Shown here: one piece after another, positions 37,484 through 45,809 of the stretch
Layout of the letters: the number at the start of each line of letters is the position of its first letter
Numbering within the stretch: the first letter of the stretch is position 1
Assembly (NCBI RefSeq): GCF_003852425.1
Contig: NZ_QAJN01000004.1
Span: 186,001-250,000, forward strand
Length of the DNA stretch: 64,000 bases
DNA from: Paucibacter sp. KBW04
GTDB lineage: Bacteria; Pseudomonadota; Gammaproteobacteria; Burkholderiales; Burkholderiaceae_C
Direction of reading: 5' to 3'
Translations under genes and position numbers: made by a program
The notes under the pieces: model-generated
Told to the model about the DNA's origin: nothing
Databases searched by the model: none
What the model saw: only the letters and a program-made list of their open reading frames with translations

Positions 37484-38347
37484 TCAGGCAGGCGTGGGGG
37501 GTTGAATTTGGGTCAGTGCCGCCAGGGCGGGATCGGCGCAGAAGGGCGTAAAAATGCCGTCGAAGTGCGCTTCCAAAGGGCCCAGCCCTTTGGTGAAGAG
37601 CCCGTGCGTAACGTAAAGAAACAGCGGCTGCTGGCTGCGTTCGCGCAGCGCTGCCGCCAGAGCGATGAAAGTGCCGCCACCATCGCAGATGTCGTCCACC
37701 ACCAGCAGCGGCAGCTCGGGAAGCTCGGACTCAACAGCCGCGTCGCTGAGCTTGCCGGTCAAGGGGTTGCGGCGCTTGCTCGCATAAACCACGGGCGCCC
37801 CGATCGCCTTGGCCACAATCTCCACACGCTTGCGCGCGCCGGCATCCGGTGCGACGAGGGCAAGCTTTTCGATAGGGGCCAAGGCCCCCTCGCGCAGCTG
37901 CTTGACGTAATGAGCCGCAGGGACGACGCGAACGTTCTTCAGCAAGGCAGGAACGACATCGCTGTGGGGGTCGCTGACGGTGACGGAGGCGAACTCCGCG
38001 CTATTGATCAGCTGGCAGAAAACGGCGGCCGACAGCGGCTCACCTTCGACGGCGACGCGATCCTGGCGCGCGTAAGGCACGTAGGGCAGCCGCAGATGAA
38101 TCTGCGCCCCGGCCCGAACCGCACGCTTGAGCGCGTCGGTCAAAAGCAGTAGATCCATCACCCCATCGGCCGAATAGAGACCGGCCGTAATGGTCCAGCA
38201 GCCATCTGTACAGCCAAGCACGCTCTCGGGCAAACGCACATGGCGCTCGCCGCCGGGAAATTGAAGGCGCTGAATGCCCAAGTGTTCCCGGGCGGTCTCG
38301 AGGTCGCCAAGGAAGGGGGAGGAGTGAAGCGTCAGGGTGGATTGCAT
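37484..38347 (-). CDS. prs: Ribose-phosphate pyrophosphokinase (PRPP synthetase), NAD-salvage type
   Basis: A 287-residue PRPP synthetase, shorter than housekeeping Prs (about 315 residues) and of the form found with nadV. It has the LPYVPYARQDRVA ATP-site segment, SDPHSD metal site, APDAGARKRV, the catalytic-flap region YASKRRNP, and the PRPP loop LLVVDDICDGGGT. It makes PRPP from ribose-5-phosphate and ATP. It is the first gene of the operon prs-nadV-nrtR. A palindrome lies 14 bases before its start codon. Confidence 0.9.
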   Translation of the reverse strand: MQSTLTLHSSPFLGDLETAREHLGIQRLQFPGGERHVRLPESVLGCTDGCWTITAGLYSADGVMDLLLLTDALKRAVRAGAQIHLRLPYVPYARQDRVAVEGEPLSAAVFCQLINSAEFASVTVSDPHSDVVPALLKNVRVVPAAHYVKQLREGALAPIEKLALVAPDAGARKRVEIVAKAIGAPVVYASKRRNPLTGKLSDAAVESELPELPLLVVDDICDGGGTFIALAAALRERSQQPLFLYVTHGLFTKGLGPLEAHFDGIFTPFCADPALAALTQIQPPTPA

Positions 38348-38360
38348 GGCTTGTTTTCCG

Positions 38361-38381
38361 TTTGATGCATCCTACATCAAA
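38361..38381. promoter_or_regulatory. Palindromic operator candidate (NrtR site)
   Basis: A 21-base near-perfect dyad, TTTGATGCAT-C-CTACATCAAA, with 8 of 10 base pairs matching between arms, sits 14 bases upstream of the prs start. It is surrounded by AT-rich DNA (AAATTAAACAAACAAAACAA), where the promoter should be. The position in front of an operon that ends in nrtR makes an NrtR operator the natural guess. Confidence 0.6.
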
Positions 38382-38666
38382 TTAAACAAACAAAACAAGC
38401 AGTAAACGGATGTGAGATCTTCACCAGGGCCAATCGAGTCGAGCGCTAGAGGCCAGGGCAGTCAAGGGGGCGCTCAGCTGGTCGAAGTGCCCTTGCTCTG
38501 CCCGGCTTTGATGGCCCGCTGCTGTGGCGCCAACAGCGATGGCGCTTGCCCGCCACTCGCTGGCAAGAGCGTCGGTAGCCCTCCCGCTGCCAGCAAGAGT
38601 CATCCACCGATTGCTGCCCTTGCAATCGCCTCGCAACGCAACTCAAGATCTCGGGCCGGCGATAAA

Positions 38667-38708
38667 GGGTCAGGTCTTGCCTTTGGATTCGAAACCTGGC
38701 TCCGACCC
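38667..38708. repeat. Dispersed repeat, copy C
   Basis: GGGTCAGGTCTTGCCTTTGG is followed by ATTCGAAACCTGGCTCCGACCC. The left part equals the other copies; the right arm is altered and has an insertion, so the hairpin is weaker. It lies 133 bases before copy D. Confidence 0.75.
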
Positions 38709-38800
38709 TTCGAGTCAAGCAGTTGATCAAGAAGTTTGAGGACTTGAAATTTAGGGCCTGGCCTTGCGCCACCTTGGGCGCCTCCGCTGAGCGGAGGGCC

Positions 38801-38837
38801 GGCGGCCAGTGCCGAGCCAAAGCCACTGGCGGGCGGA
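38801..38837. repeat. Hairpin repeat (GCCAGTG...CACTGGC), copy 2
   Basis: GGCCAGTGCCGAGCCAAAGC then CACTGGC repeats the unit at 32821-32862 with a few base changes, stem arms conserved. It abuts copy D of the other repeat family (38841), suggesting a composite element. Confidence 0.65.
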
Positions 38838-38840
38838 GAG

Positions 38841-38877
38841 GGTCAGGTCTTGCCTTTAGATTCGAGACCTGACCCCA
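38841..38877. repeat. Dispersed repeat, copy D (complete hairpin)
   Basis: GGGTCAGGTCTTGCCTTTAG continues ATTCGAGACCTGACCCC. The arms GGGTCAGGTCT and AGACCTGACCC are exact inverted complements, making this the most complete copy of the family in the window. It lies 186 bases upstream of the island gene. Confidence 0.82.
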
Positions 38878-39062
38878 AAGCCGGCTCATACCTTCTCCCG
38901 ACCTCGTACCCCCCCCGTTGGCAAGGCCGAAAACCAGCGATGATTGAGGTGGCAAGGTACAAAGGCGGTATACGCAAGCAAAGGCATGCGATGGTGCTTT
39001 GCCAAAAGGGATGATGGCCACGCCCAAGACAGCGGCCGCACTAAATAGAACAGACTAAATCT

Positions 39063-41177
39063 ATGGCACTCGACGTTCCAGGCGGCCGCAAAAACACGGC
39101 TGTGAACCACAGCGACTATGTTGTTTTTGAGGAAATGCTCTCAAACGCAATCGACTCCTACCTAATTCGGAGGAGCCGTTTGGCTACAGCGCCTCCTTTC
39201 TGGATGAGCGTAGTTGTCAAAATTTCGCAGGCCGACTTGTTCGATTCGAAGTTCAGTGTCGAGATTTCCTGCACCGACAACGGTGCAGGCTTTGGCGACG
39301 ACGAGGTAAAGGCCTTCGTGACGAAGGATTCAACCTTTAAAGACCTTCTACAGATTCCGGGTATCGGTAAGTGCAAAGGGGCGGGGCGAATTCAATTTTT
39401 CCACCACTTTGAGCGGATGCTCATCGACAGCGTGTTCGAGCGCGATGAAAAAATTAAACGCAGGCAACTCCAGGTCGACGACTCCACTCGCTTAGTTTCC
39501 GAGCAGTCATTCGTCACTACGCCTGCCGATGGAAGCCAGATTACGACCACGTTCACCTTGAAGGGTCGTCGACAGGTTGCTCTGACTCCAGAACAAAGAG
39601 CCGACGAAGCTTCGGTACCTGAGATTTTCTCGGCGAAGGCGATTGTCGATCACCTTTACACCACTTTTCTCCAGCGCTTCATCATCCTGAAGAAGCTCAT
39701 CGGTGACTTCAAGATCGAAGTGGAGTCCCGCCACGGCAACGTTTTCAAGACGGAGTTCATCGACGACAAAGTGCTACCGGAACCCGTTGGCGAGGTCGCG
39801 CGCCTGCCACTTGTTTGCGCCCATAGCAAGGAGTTGCGCACTGGCCCCACGCTGCTGATTACAAGGTACTCGTTCTCCCAGGCCATCTTCCCGACCTTCC
39901 AGCATGAAGTGGCCCTCTGTGCCAACTCAGCAGTTGTCCAGCAAATCACCAAACGCTACCTTCGCAATTCGATTGATCGAAAACGTCCTACAGCAGGACG
40001 CTTTGAGTTACTACTCGTCGAAAGTGATCTTTTCGAAGAGAAGGTGAACCAGCAGCGAGATGGCTTCAACATCCCGGCGACCTGCACTGAGAGCGATACC
40101 CTAAAAGAGGAATTTTCGCTGGAAGACGTGGTCAGCTCGCTCGAAGACTACGTTTTCCAGATCATCACTCCGCCGGATTTCGACAAGGACGGCTTAGTTC
40201 GTTCCACCGAGCAGCGCTTCGGCATCACCCGGCAGATGATGGAGGGGACGAATATCAAGATCCACTACGGCGACAACGAAGAGAACATTGCGCGCCGCGT
40301 TTTGAAGAAGCTTCAAGAAGAGATCGTCGGCGACACCTCGAACCTTTTCACGATGAAGAACGAGCTGTTGAAGCTAGACCCTCGCTCCGCTGACTTCAGA
40401 GGTAAGGTCTCAGAACTTGCCTGGAAGTACACGAGTTCTATCAAAAAGATGGACATGACGAACCTGTCCCAGCTCGTGGTCCGTCGCAGCGCGATGATCG
40501 AGGTGCTCGGCATGGCCGTTGACGGCCTGCTCAACTGTCAGGCACCGGAACCTGGGAAGAAGAACGAGAACGAGCGGATCATCCACAACATCTTCTTCCC
40601 CATGGGGAAGGACTCCATAGAAACGGCAGAACACGACATCTGGCTGCTCAACGAGGAGTACCAATACTTTGAGTACATCGCGTCGGACAAACCTCTGAAG
40701 TCCATCAAATGGACAGCCACAGAGAGTATGTTCGAGCCAGATATTGATGAGAGCTTGGAGAAACTTTTCGCAGCTAACAACAAAAACCATGACTCAAAGC
40801 GACCTGACATCGCGCTCTTCACAAAGGAAGGTTCCGCAATCATCATCGAGTTCAAGGCACCAGATGTCGGTCTTCAGGAACATATCCCAGACTTAGCTCA
40901 GTACGCGCGGCTGCTAGCGGCAAAGTCCAATGGCCGAATCAGAAAATTTTATGGCTATCTGATTGGCTGCACCATTGATCCCAATCGGATGGACACGTCG
41001 TATACGCAGTTCGCCGACGGCCGGGGTTTTTTCAAAAGCGACCAGTTGCGGGACTTTGCGACCGGTAGAGCCTATGGCGAGATCTACACCGAGGTGCTGC
41101 TTTACCAGCACTTCATCGACAGGGCTGAAGTGCGGCTCCGTGTCTACAAGGACAAGTTGAAGGTTCAACTGGACTGA
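39063..41177 (+). CDS. GHKL (MORC/Hsp90-like) ATPase with PD-(D/E)XK nuclease-like C-terminus
   Basis: A 704-residue orphan protein. The N-terminal ATPase shows Glu24 and Asn28 in EEMLSNAIDS (N box), DNGAGF at 72-77 (G1) and GIGKCKGAGRIQF at 100-112 (G2/lid). A transducer-like middle and a helical part (about 380-480) follow. The C-terminus has RPDIALFTKEGSAIIIEFKAP-type spacing: Asp582, Glu596 and Lys598 form a D-x13-ExK site. There is no signal or membrane segment. Codon use is much less GC-rich than its neighbours, and it is flanked by repeats, so it was probably acquired. GHKL ATPases joined to nucleases occur near restriction-modification and anti-phage genes; a defence role is inferred. 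No clear Shine-Dalgarno is seen. Confidence 0.75.
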   Translation: MALDVPGGRKNTAVNHSDYVVFEEMLSNAIDSYLIRRSRLATAPPFWMSVVVKISQADLFDSKFSVEISCTDNGAGFGDDEVKAFVTKDSTFKDLLQIPGIGKCKGAGRIQFFHHFERMLIDSVFERDEKIKRRQLQVDDSTRLVSEQSFVTTPADGSQITTTFTLKGRRQVALTPEQRADEASVPEIFSAKAIVDHLYTTFLQRFIILKKLIGDFKIEVESRHGNVFKTEFIDDKVLPEPVGEVARLPLVCAHSKELRTGPTLLITRYSFSQAIFPTFQHEVALCANSAVVQQITKRYLRNSIDRKRPTAGRFELLLVESDLFEEKVNQQRDGFNIPATCTESDTLKEEFSLEDVVSSLEDYVFQIITPPDFDKDGLVRSTEQRFGITRQMMEGTNIKIHYGDNEENIARRVLKKLQEEIVGDTSNLFTMKNELLKLDPRSADFRGKVSELAWKYTSSIKKMDMTNLSQLVVRRSAMIEVLGMAVDGLLNCQAPEPGKKNENERIIHNIFFPMGKDSIETAEHDIWLLNEEYQYFEYIASDKPLKSIKWTATESMFEPDIDESLEKLFAANNKNHDSKRPDIALFTKEGSAIIIEFKAPDVGLQEHIPDLAQYARLLAAKSNGRIRKFYGYLIGCTIDPNRMDTSYTQFADGRGFFKSDQLRDFATGRAYGEIYTEVLLYQHFIDRAEVRLRVYKDKLKVQLD

Positions 41178-41344
41178 CGGTTTTCTCCAGGAATTGCCAT
41201 ACAGCTAGACGAATGCGTCGGTAAGCGAATCGCGGATCGGGGTCAGGGCTCTCTAAAGTCCAGCACCGCGTGCAAGCTCTGCAAGGTTCCAACACAACTC
41301 GGTCGAACCCCACCGGAATTTCCGAGGGCTACCCCCAAAGAACG

Positions 41345-41378
41345 AAAAGCCAGTGGCCCCAAAAGGCCGCTGGCTTTT
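41345..41378. terminator. Bidirectional rho-independent terminator
   Basis: AAAAGCCAG-T-GGCC-CCAAAA-GGCC-G-CTGGCTTTT: a 14-base stem with one mismatch, flanked by A on the left and T on the right, so it can act both ways. It lies between the GHKL-nuclease gene (+) and the thiolase gene (-) and should stop the long leftward operon. Confidence 0.85.
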
Positions 41379-41425
41379 CTTCTTCCCGTCTAAACCCGAG
41401 CCTATTTCAGCCCGGTACTAACTGC

Positions 41426-42607
41426 TTAGATCAGCTCCACACCCATTGCCGTCGCTTCGCCACCGCCGATGCACAACGAAGCCACGCCGCGCTTCAGGCC
41501 ACGGTGCTTCAACGCGCCGATCAGCGTGACCAGGATGCGAGCACCCGAGGCGCCGATGGGGTGGCCCAGGGCGACCGCGCCGCCATTCACGTTGACGATT
41601 TCATGCGGGAGCTTGAATTCGGCCATGGCGGCCATGGTGACGGCGGCGAAGGCTTCGTTGACTTCCCAGAGGTCGACGCTCTTGGCGTCCCAGCCGTTCT
41701 TGGCCAGCAGCTTTTGGATGGCGCCGACCGGGGCGGTGGTGAACCATTCGGGCGCGTTGGCGTGCACGGCATGGCCGACGATACGGGCCACGGGCTTGAC
41801 GCCCAGCTTGGCGGCGGTGCTTTCACGCATCAGCACCAGGGCGGCGGCGCCGTCGGAGATGGAGGACGAGGTGGCGGCGGTGATGGTGCCGTCTTTGACG
41901 AAGGCGGGCTTCAGGCCAGCGATCTTGTCCAGCTTGGCCTTGAAGGGCTGTTCGTCCTTGCTGAAGATGGTGTCCACGCCGCGGTTCGTGACCGTGACGG
42001 GGGCCATTTCCCAGGCGAAGGAGCCGTCTTCATTGGCGCGCTTGGCACGCTCGGTGGAGGCAACAGCGAAGGCGTCTTGCGCTTCGCGGCTGAAGGCGTA
42101 CTTGCTCACACACTGTTCGGCGAACACGCCCATGGCCTTGCCGCGCTGGTAAGCGTCTTCCAGGCCGTCCAGGGCCATGTGGTCGTACATGGCGGTGGCG
42201 CCGTACTTCACGCCCTTGCGAGCGAACATCAGGTGGGGCGCGTTGGTCATGGACTCCATGCCGCCGGCGATCAGCACGTCGGCGCTTTCGGCCTTGAGCG
42301 TGTCGTGGGCGAACATGGTGGCGCGCATGCCGGCGCCGCACATCTTGCTCAGGGTGACGGCACCGACCGATTGCGGCAGGCCGGCCTTGAGCACGGCTTG
42401 GCGGGCAGGAGCTTGGCCTTGGCCGGCCATCAGGCAGTTGCCGATGAAGGCTTCTTGAATCGCGTCGCCGGGGATGCCCGAGCGCTCAACCGCCGCCTTG
42501 ATGGCCACGGCTGCCAGTTCCCAAGCTTGCAGGCCGGCGAAGTCGCCCAGCAGGCCGCCGATGGGCGTGCGTGCGGCGGAAACGATAACGATGGAATCAG
42601 AGGACAT
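41426..42607 (-). CDS. atoB: Acetyl-CoA C-acetyltransferase (thiolase)
   Basis: A 393-residue thiolase of the acetoacetyl-CoA type. The nucleophilic Cys is in TLSKMCGAGMRA, the His in NVNGGAVALGHPIGASG, and the second Cys in SLCIGGGEATAMG. It would cleave acetoacetyl-CoA to two acetyl-CoA, the last step of leucine degradation, or run in reverse for PHB. GGAGAG stands ahead of the ATG. It is the last gene of the run starting with ivd, 30 bases after aceK. A phaA role cannot be excluded, but no phaB/phaC is nearby. Confidence 0.93.
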   Translation of the reverse strand: MSSDSIVIVSAARTPIGGLLGDFAGLQAWELAAVAIKAAVERSGIPGDAIQEAFIGNCLMAGQGQAPARQAVLKAGLPQSVGAVTLSKMCGAGMRATMFAHDTLKAESADVLIAGGMESMTNAPHLMFARKGVKYGATAMYDHMALDGLEDAYQRGKAMGVFAEQCVSKYAFSREAQDAFAVASTERAKRANEDGSFAWEMAPVTVTNRGVDTIFSKDEQPFKAKLDKIAGLKPAFVKDGTITAATSSSISDGAAALVLMRESTAAKLGVKPVARIVGHAVHANAPEWFTTAPVGAIQKLLAKNGWDAKSVDLWEVNEAFAAVTMAAMAEFKLPHEIVNVNGGAVALGHPIGASGARILVTLIGALKHRGLKRGVASLCIGGGEATAMGVELI

Positions 42608-42637
42608 GGGGACTCTCCTTCAAGGGTTTAGTAGCAA

Positions 42638-44497
42638 TTAGTGGACGGACAAATCGTGATGGCTGGCTTTGACAATCGCCGCGCCATCCACGCTGGGGAC
42701 TGGTGACTTCCTCGCCTCATTTCTGGCGGCGCCGTAAAAGCGCTTGTGCGCTTCGTAGGGAAACACATCGTGTACATGGCCGGCTTGGATGCGGGCCTTG
42801 TGCTGCTGCCAAAAGGCGGCGTCGAGCAGATCGGCGTGGTGGCGCATGAACAACTCGCGCACGCCGGGGTGGCCCAGCAAAAAGGGGCCGAAGGTCTCGG
42901 GGAAGACGTCGCGCGGGCCGACCTTGTACCAAATCTCGCCGGACATTTCTTCTTCCTCATTGCGCGGCGCGGGCACGTAGCGGAAGTTGCAGTCGCTGAG
43001 GTATTCGATCTCGTCGTAGTCGTAGAACACGACCTTGCCGTGGCGGGTGACGCCAAAGTTCTTCCACAACATATCGCCGGGGAAGATATTGGCGGAGACC
43101 AGGTCCTTGATGGCATTGCCGTACTCGATGACGGCGTGCTCCATCTGCTCGGGCGTGGCCTCTTGCAGATAGATGTTGAGCGGCACCATGCGGCGCTCGA
43201 TGTAAACGTGGCGCAGCACCAGGTTGTCGCCGCTCTCATCCAAAAGGCTGGGGCAGAAATGGCGCAGCTCGGCCAATAACTCTTCGTCAAAGCGGTAGCG
43301 CGGGAAGGCGACGTTGCTGTACTCCAGCGTGTCGGCCATGCGACCGACGCGGTCGTGCTGCTTGACGAGCAGGTATTTGCTCTTGATCAGCTCGCGGCTC
43401 GTTTCCTTCTGCGCGGGGTAAAAGTCTTTGATGACCTTGAAGACGAAGGGAAAGGACGGCAGGTCGAACACCAGCATCACCATGCCCTTGATGCCGGGCG
43501 CGATGCGGAACTTGTCGCTGGAGTGGCGCAGGTGGTAGAGGAAGTCGCGGTAGAAGAGGTTTTTGCCCTGCTTTTGCAGGCCGAGAGCGGCGTAGATTTC
43601 CGAGCGCGGCTTGCGCGGCATCAGCGAGCGCAGGAATTGCACATAGGCGCTGGGTACCTCCATGTCCACCATGAAGTAGGCGCGCGCAAAGCTGAACAGC
43701 ATCAGCAGATCGTCTTCGCCGAAGAGCGCCGCGTCGATATAGAGCATGCCGGTCTCGCCGTGCAAGAGGGCTAAGGCAAAGGCAGTCTCGTGAAAGCCGT
43801 TGATGATCTTGCCGACCAGGTAGGCGCCCTTGTTGCGGAAGAACAGGCTGGACAGCACCTGGATCTGGAAGTTGGTGCGGCGGCGGTAGTCGCCCATCTC
43901 TTGCTGCAGGGCGGCCATCACATGCTCGATGTCGCGGCCCAGGTCTTCAAACTCAAGGTCGAGCTGGAAGTTGGTGACGATGCGGCGCAGGGTCTCACGC
44001 AAAGAATCGCGCAAGGCCTCCTGCGAGCTATTCGGCGCGGGGTAGTAGGCGCGGAAGGTGGGTTTGGCGGCGGGCTCGTCGTTCTCGATGTACTCGGTGG
44101 AGACGGCCGGGCGCACGAAGATGAAGTCGTTATTGAAGTAGCTGTGATGCAGGATGCGGGTGCAGACCGAGTTGAAAAAAGTCTCGGCCAGCTCGGGCTG
44201 GTGGTGGTCTATCAGCAGGCCGATGTAGTGCAGCTTGACCTGCTGCCAGATCTCCATCGCCAGCTCGCTGGTCTGGAAGCGTTCTTCCAGGCTGGCCACG
44301 GTCTCGTCCACCCGCTTGTCGTAGAACTCGATGCGCTCGCGCTGCGCCGTTTGCTGGCCATGCCAGTCGGCCTGCTCAAAACGCTTCTTGGCCTCGGCGC
44401 TGGTGCCGCGGAACAAGCGGTAGTGCCGATTGAAGCCGCCCAGCATCGCTTTGGCGATTTCGAAGGCGCGAGGATCGGTCAGCTTCTGCGGGAACAT
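42638..44497 (-). CDS. aceK: Isocitrate dehydrogenase kinase/phosphatase
   Basis: A 619-residue bifunctional AceK that phosphorylates and dephosphorylates isocitrate dehydrogenase, steering carbon between the TCA cycle and glyoxylate shunt. Typical features are [16 protein letters not shown] near the N-terminus, the ATP loop region [24 protein letters not shown], and the catalytic area [31 protein letters not shown] 44497 is used; a TTG two codons earlier is also open. It lies in one run with ivd and thiolase, linking acetyl-CoA production with shunt control. Confidence 0.95.
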   Translation of the reverse strand: MFPQKLTDPRAFEIAKAMLGGFNRHYRLFRGTSAEAKKRFEQADWHGQQTAQRERIEFYDKRVDETVASLEERFQTSELAMEIWQQVKLHYIGLLIDHHQPELAETFFNSVCTRILHHSYFNNDFIFVRPAVSTEYIENDEPAAKPTFRAYYPAPNSSQEALRDSLRETLRRIVTNFQLDLEFEDLGRDIEHVMAALQQEMGDYRRRTNFQIQVLSSLFFRNKGAYLVGKIINGFHETAFALALLHGETGMLYIDAALFGEDDLLMLFSFARAYFMVDMEVPSAYVQFLRSLMPRKPRSEIYAALGLQKQGKNLFYRDFLYHLRHSSDKFRIAPGIKGMVMLVFDLPSFPFVFKVIKDFYPAQKETSRELIKSKYLLVKQHDRVGRMADTLEYSNVAFPRYRFDEELLAELRHFCPSLLDESGDNLVLRHVYIERRMVPLNIYLQEATPEQMEHAVIEYGNAIKDLVSANIFPGDMLWKNFGVTRHGKVVFYDYDEIEYLSDCNFRYVPAPRNEEEEMSGEIWYKVGPRDVFPETFGPFLLGHPGVRELFMRHHADLLDAAFWQQHKARIQAGHVHDVFPYEAHKRFYGAARNEARKSPVPSVDGAAIVKASHHDLSVH

Positions 44498-44532
44498 CGG
44501 CAATCCAGGCTGGGCGGGTCAGGGATGGGCGC

Positions 44533-45222
44533 TCAGGCTTCCGAGCTGAGTTGAGTAAAGCGCGCCTGCTCATAGCGCTGTTTGACGGCGCGCAAGGCAT
44601 GCTGAAAAGCGGGCGCCACTTCCTCGGCCGAGGCTGCCGTGATGGCCAAGTCTTCCAGCAAGCCGTTGTGCAGGCCGTAAACCCAGCCGTGCACCACCAC
44701 CTCCTGGCCACGCGCCCAGGCGTCTTGCACGACGGTGGTTTGGCAGGCGTTGCGGGCCTGCTCCAGCACATTGAGCTCGCACAAGGCATTGACGCGCTGA
44801 TCGGGCTGCAGCTGGTCCAGCCACTCTTGGTGATGGTTGCGCACGTCCTGCACATGGCGCAGCCAGTTGTCCACCAGGCCCACGCGAGAGTCCAGCAAAG
44901 CGGACTTGACGCCGCCGCAGTTGGAGTGGCCGACCACGATGATGTGCTTGACCTTCAAGGCATCGACAGCGAACTGCATCACCGAGAGGCAGTTGAGGTC
45001 GGAGTGCACCACCACATTGGCCACATTGCGATGCACGAACAGCTCGCCCGGCAGCAGGTTGACGAGGTCATTGGCGGGCACGCGGCTGTCGGCACAGCCT
45101 ATCCACAGGTATTGCGGCGTCTGCTGCTCCAGCAGACGGCTGAAAAATCCCGGCTCACGCGCCTCGGTGTTGGCGGCCCATTGCTTGTTGCTGTCCAGCA
45201 GCTCTTGAAGATTGGTACTCAT
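44533..45222 (-). CDS. can: Beta-class carbonic anhydrase
   Basis: A 229-residue Can-type enzyme interconverting CO2 and bicarbonate. Zinc ligands are visible as Cys in WIGCADSRVPAN, and His-x2-Cys in VVGHSNCGGV; the Asp-Arg dyad follows the first Cys. Its start overlaps the stop of the upstream GNAT gene (ATGA). Bicarbonate supply to a biotin carboxylase of leucine breakdown is a reasonable link to the operon, though that carboxylase is not in the window. A bicarbonate transporter gene lies 5 kb away. Confidence 0.94.
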   Translation of the reverse strand: MSTNLQELLDSNKQWAANTEAREPGFFSRLLEQQTPQYLWIGCADSRVPANDLVNLLPGELFVHRNVANVVVHSDLNCLSVMQFAVDALKVKHIIVVGHSNCGGVKSALLDSRVGLVDNWLRHVQDVRNHHQEWLDQLQPDQRVNALCELNVLEQARNACQTTVVQDAWARGQEVVVHGWVYGLHNGLLEDLAITAASAEEVAPAFQHALRAVKQRYEQARFTQLSSEA

Positions 45223-45809
45223 GTCTGAATTGTCGAGGGATCGGATGACGGCACGCTTGCGGCTTGGCGGTAAGCCGCCCAAACCACACGGTCAATCAAG
45301 CGGCCCGCTTTGAATGCACTTTGCGGCAAACGCGCCTCCAGCATGTAGCCCGCGCGGCGCGCCACCGCCTGCGAGCCTTGGTTCCAGGCAAAGATGGGGG
45401 CGTAGAGTCGACTCAGCTCGGGCTGCTCGCGCCAGGCCCAATCGCTTACCAGGCGCAGCGCCTCGCTGCAGATGCCGCGCCGCCAGAAGGCCTGGCCTAT
45501 CCAATAGCCTACCTCGGCATTGCAACGCAGCCAGCCTGACTCGGGCCGCACGCCGATGCAGCCGATCAGCTCGCCGGGCGTGTCGGCAGATTCGATGGCC
45601 CAAACGAAGCCGCCCATGCGCCAGCCGCCACCACACCAGGCCTCGGCATCGGCCAAGGTGTAGGGGTGAGGAAAGCCTTCAAACAGATTGCGCCAGACGG
45701 CCTCGTCATCGGCATGGCGCTGCAGAGCGGGCGCATCGTCCAGACGCAGCTCGCGCAGGCGGCAACGCTGGCCTTGCAAGCCGGGTGGGCTGAGCAGCTT
45801 CTCGCTCAT
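45219..45809 (-). CDS. GNAT-family acetyltransferase, RimJ/RimL type
   Basis: A 196-residue acetyltransferase. It opens GQRCRLRELRLDDAPALQRH, has AEVGYWIGQAFWRRGICSEAL (the acetyl-CoA loop R-R-G-I-C) and ends with NQGSQAVARRAGYMLEARLP, the Asn-x-x-S motif typical of ribosomal-protein/amino-group acetylases of this subgroup. Both ends overlap neighbours by ATGA junctions, so it is strongly coupled to the dehydratase upstream and carbonic anhydrase downstream. Substrate unknown. Confidence 0.88.
   Translation of the reverse strand: MSEKLLSPPGLQGQRCRLRELRLDDAPALQRHADDEAVWRNLFEGFPHPYTLADAEAWCGGGWRMGGFVWAIESADTPGELIGCIGVRPESGWLRCNAEVGYWIGQAFWRRGICSEALRLVSDWAWREQPELSRLYAPIFAWNQGSQAVARRAGYMLEARLPQSAFKAGRLIDRVVWAAYRQAASVPSSDPSTIQT

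Larger units (their letters stand above)
38401..39062. other. Repeat-rich non-coding stretch before the GHKL-nuclease gene
   Basis: About 660 bases with no credible gene. It holds copies C and D of the dispersed repeat, a second copy of the GCCAGTG hairpin repeat, and a perfect hairpin CCTCCGC-TGA-GCGGAGG (38781-38797). The composition falls in GC towards the right, where the gene at 39063 starts. This looks like an insertion-prone spot between the NAD-salvage operon and the island gene. Confidence 0.65.

Noticed and set aside
38446-39027. 193-codon minus-strand open frame before the GHKL-nuclease gene
   Set aside because: It runs across two repeat copies and hairpins and shows no domain; composition is not gene-like.
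41270-42631. 453-codon open frame antisense to the thiolase gene
   Set aside because: The thiolase on the opposite strand has all catalytic motifs; the antisense product is low-complexity Gly/His/Asp-rich sequence.
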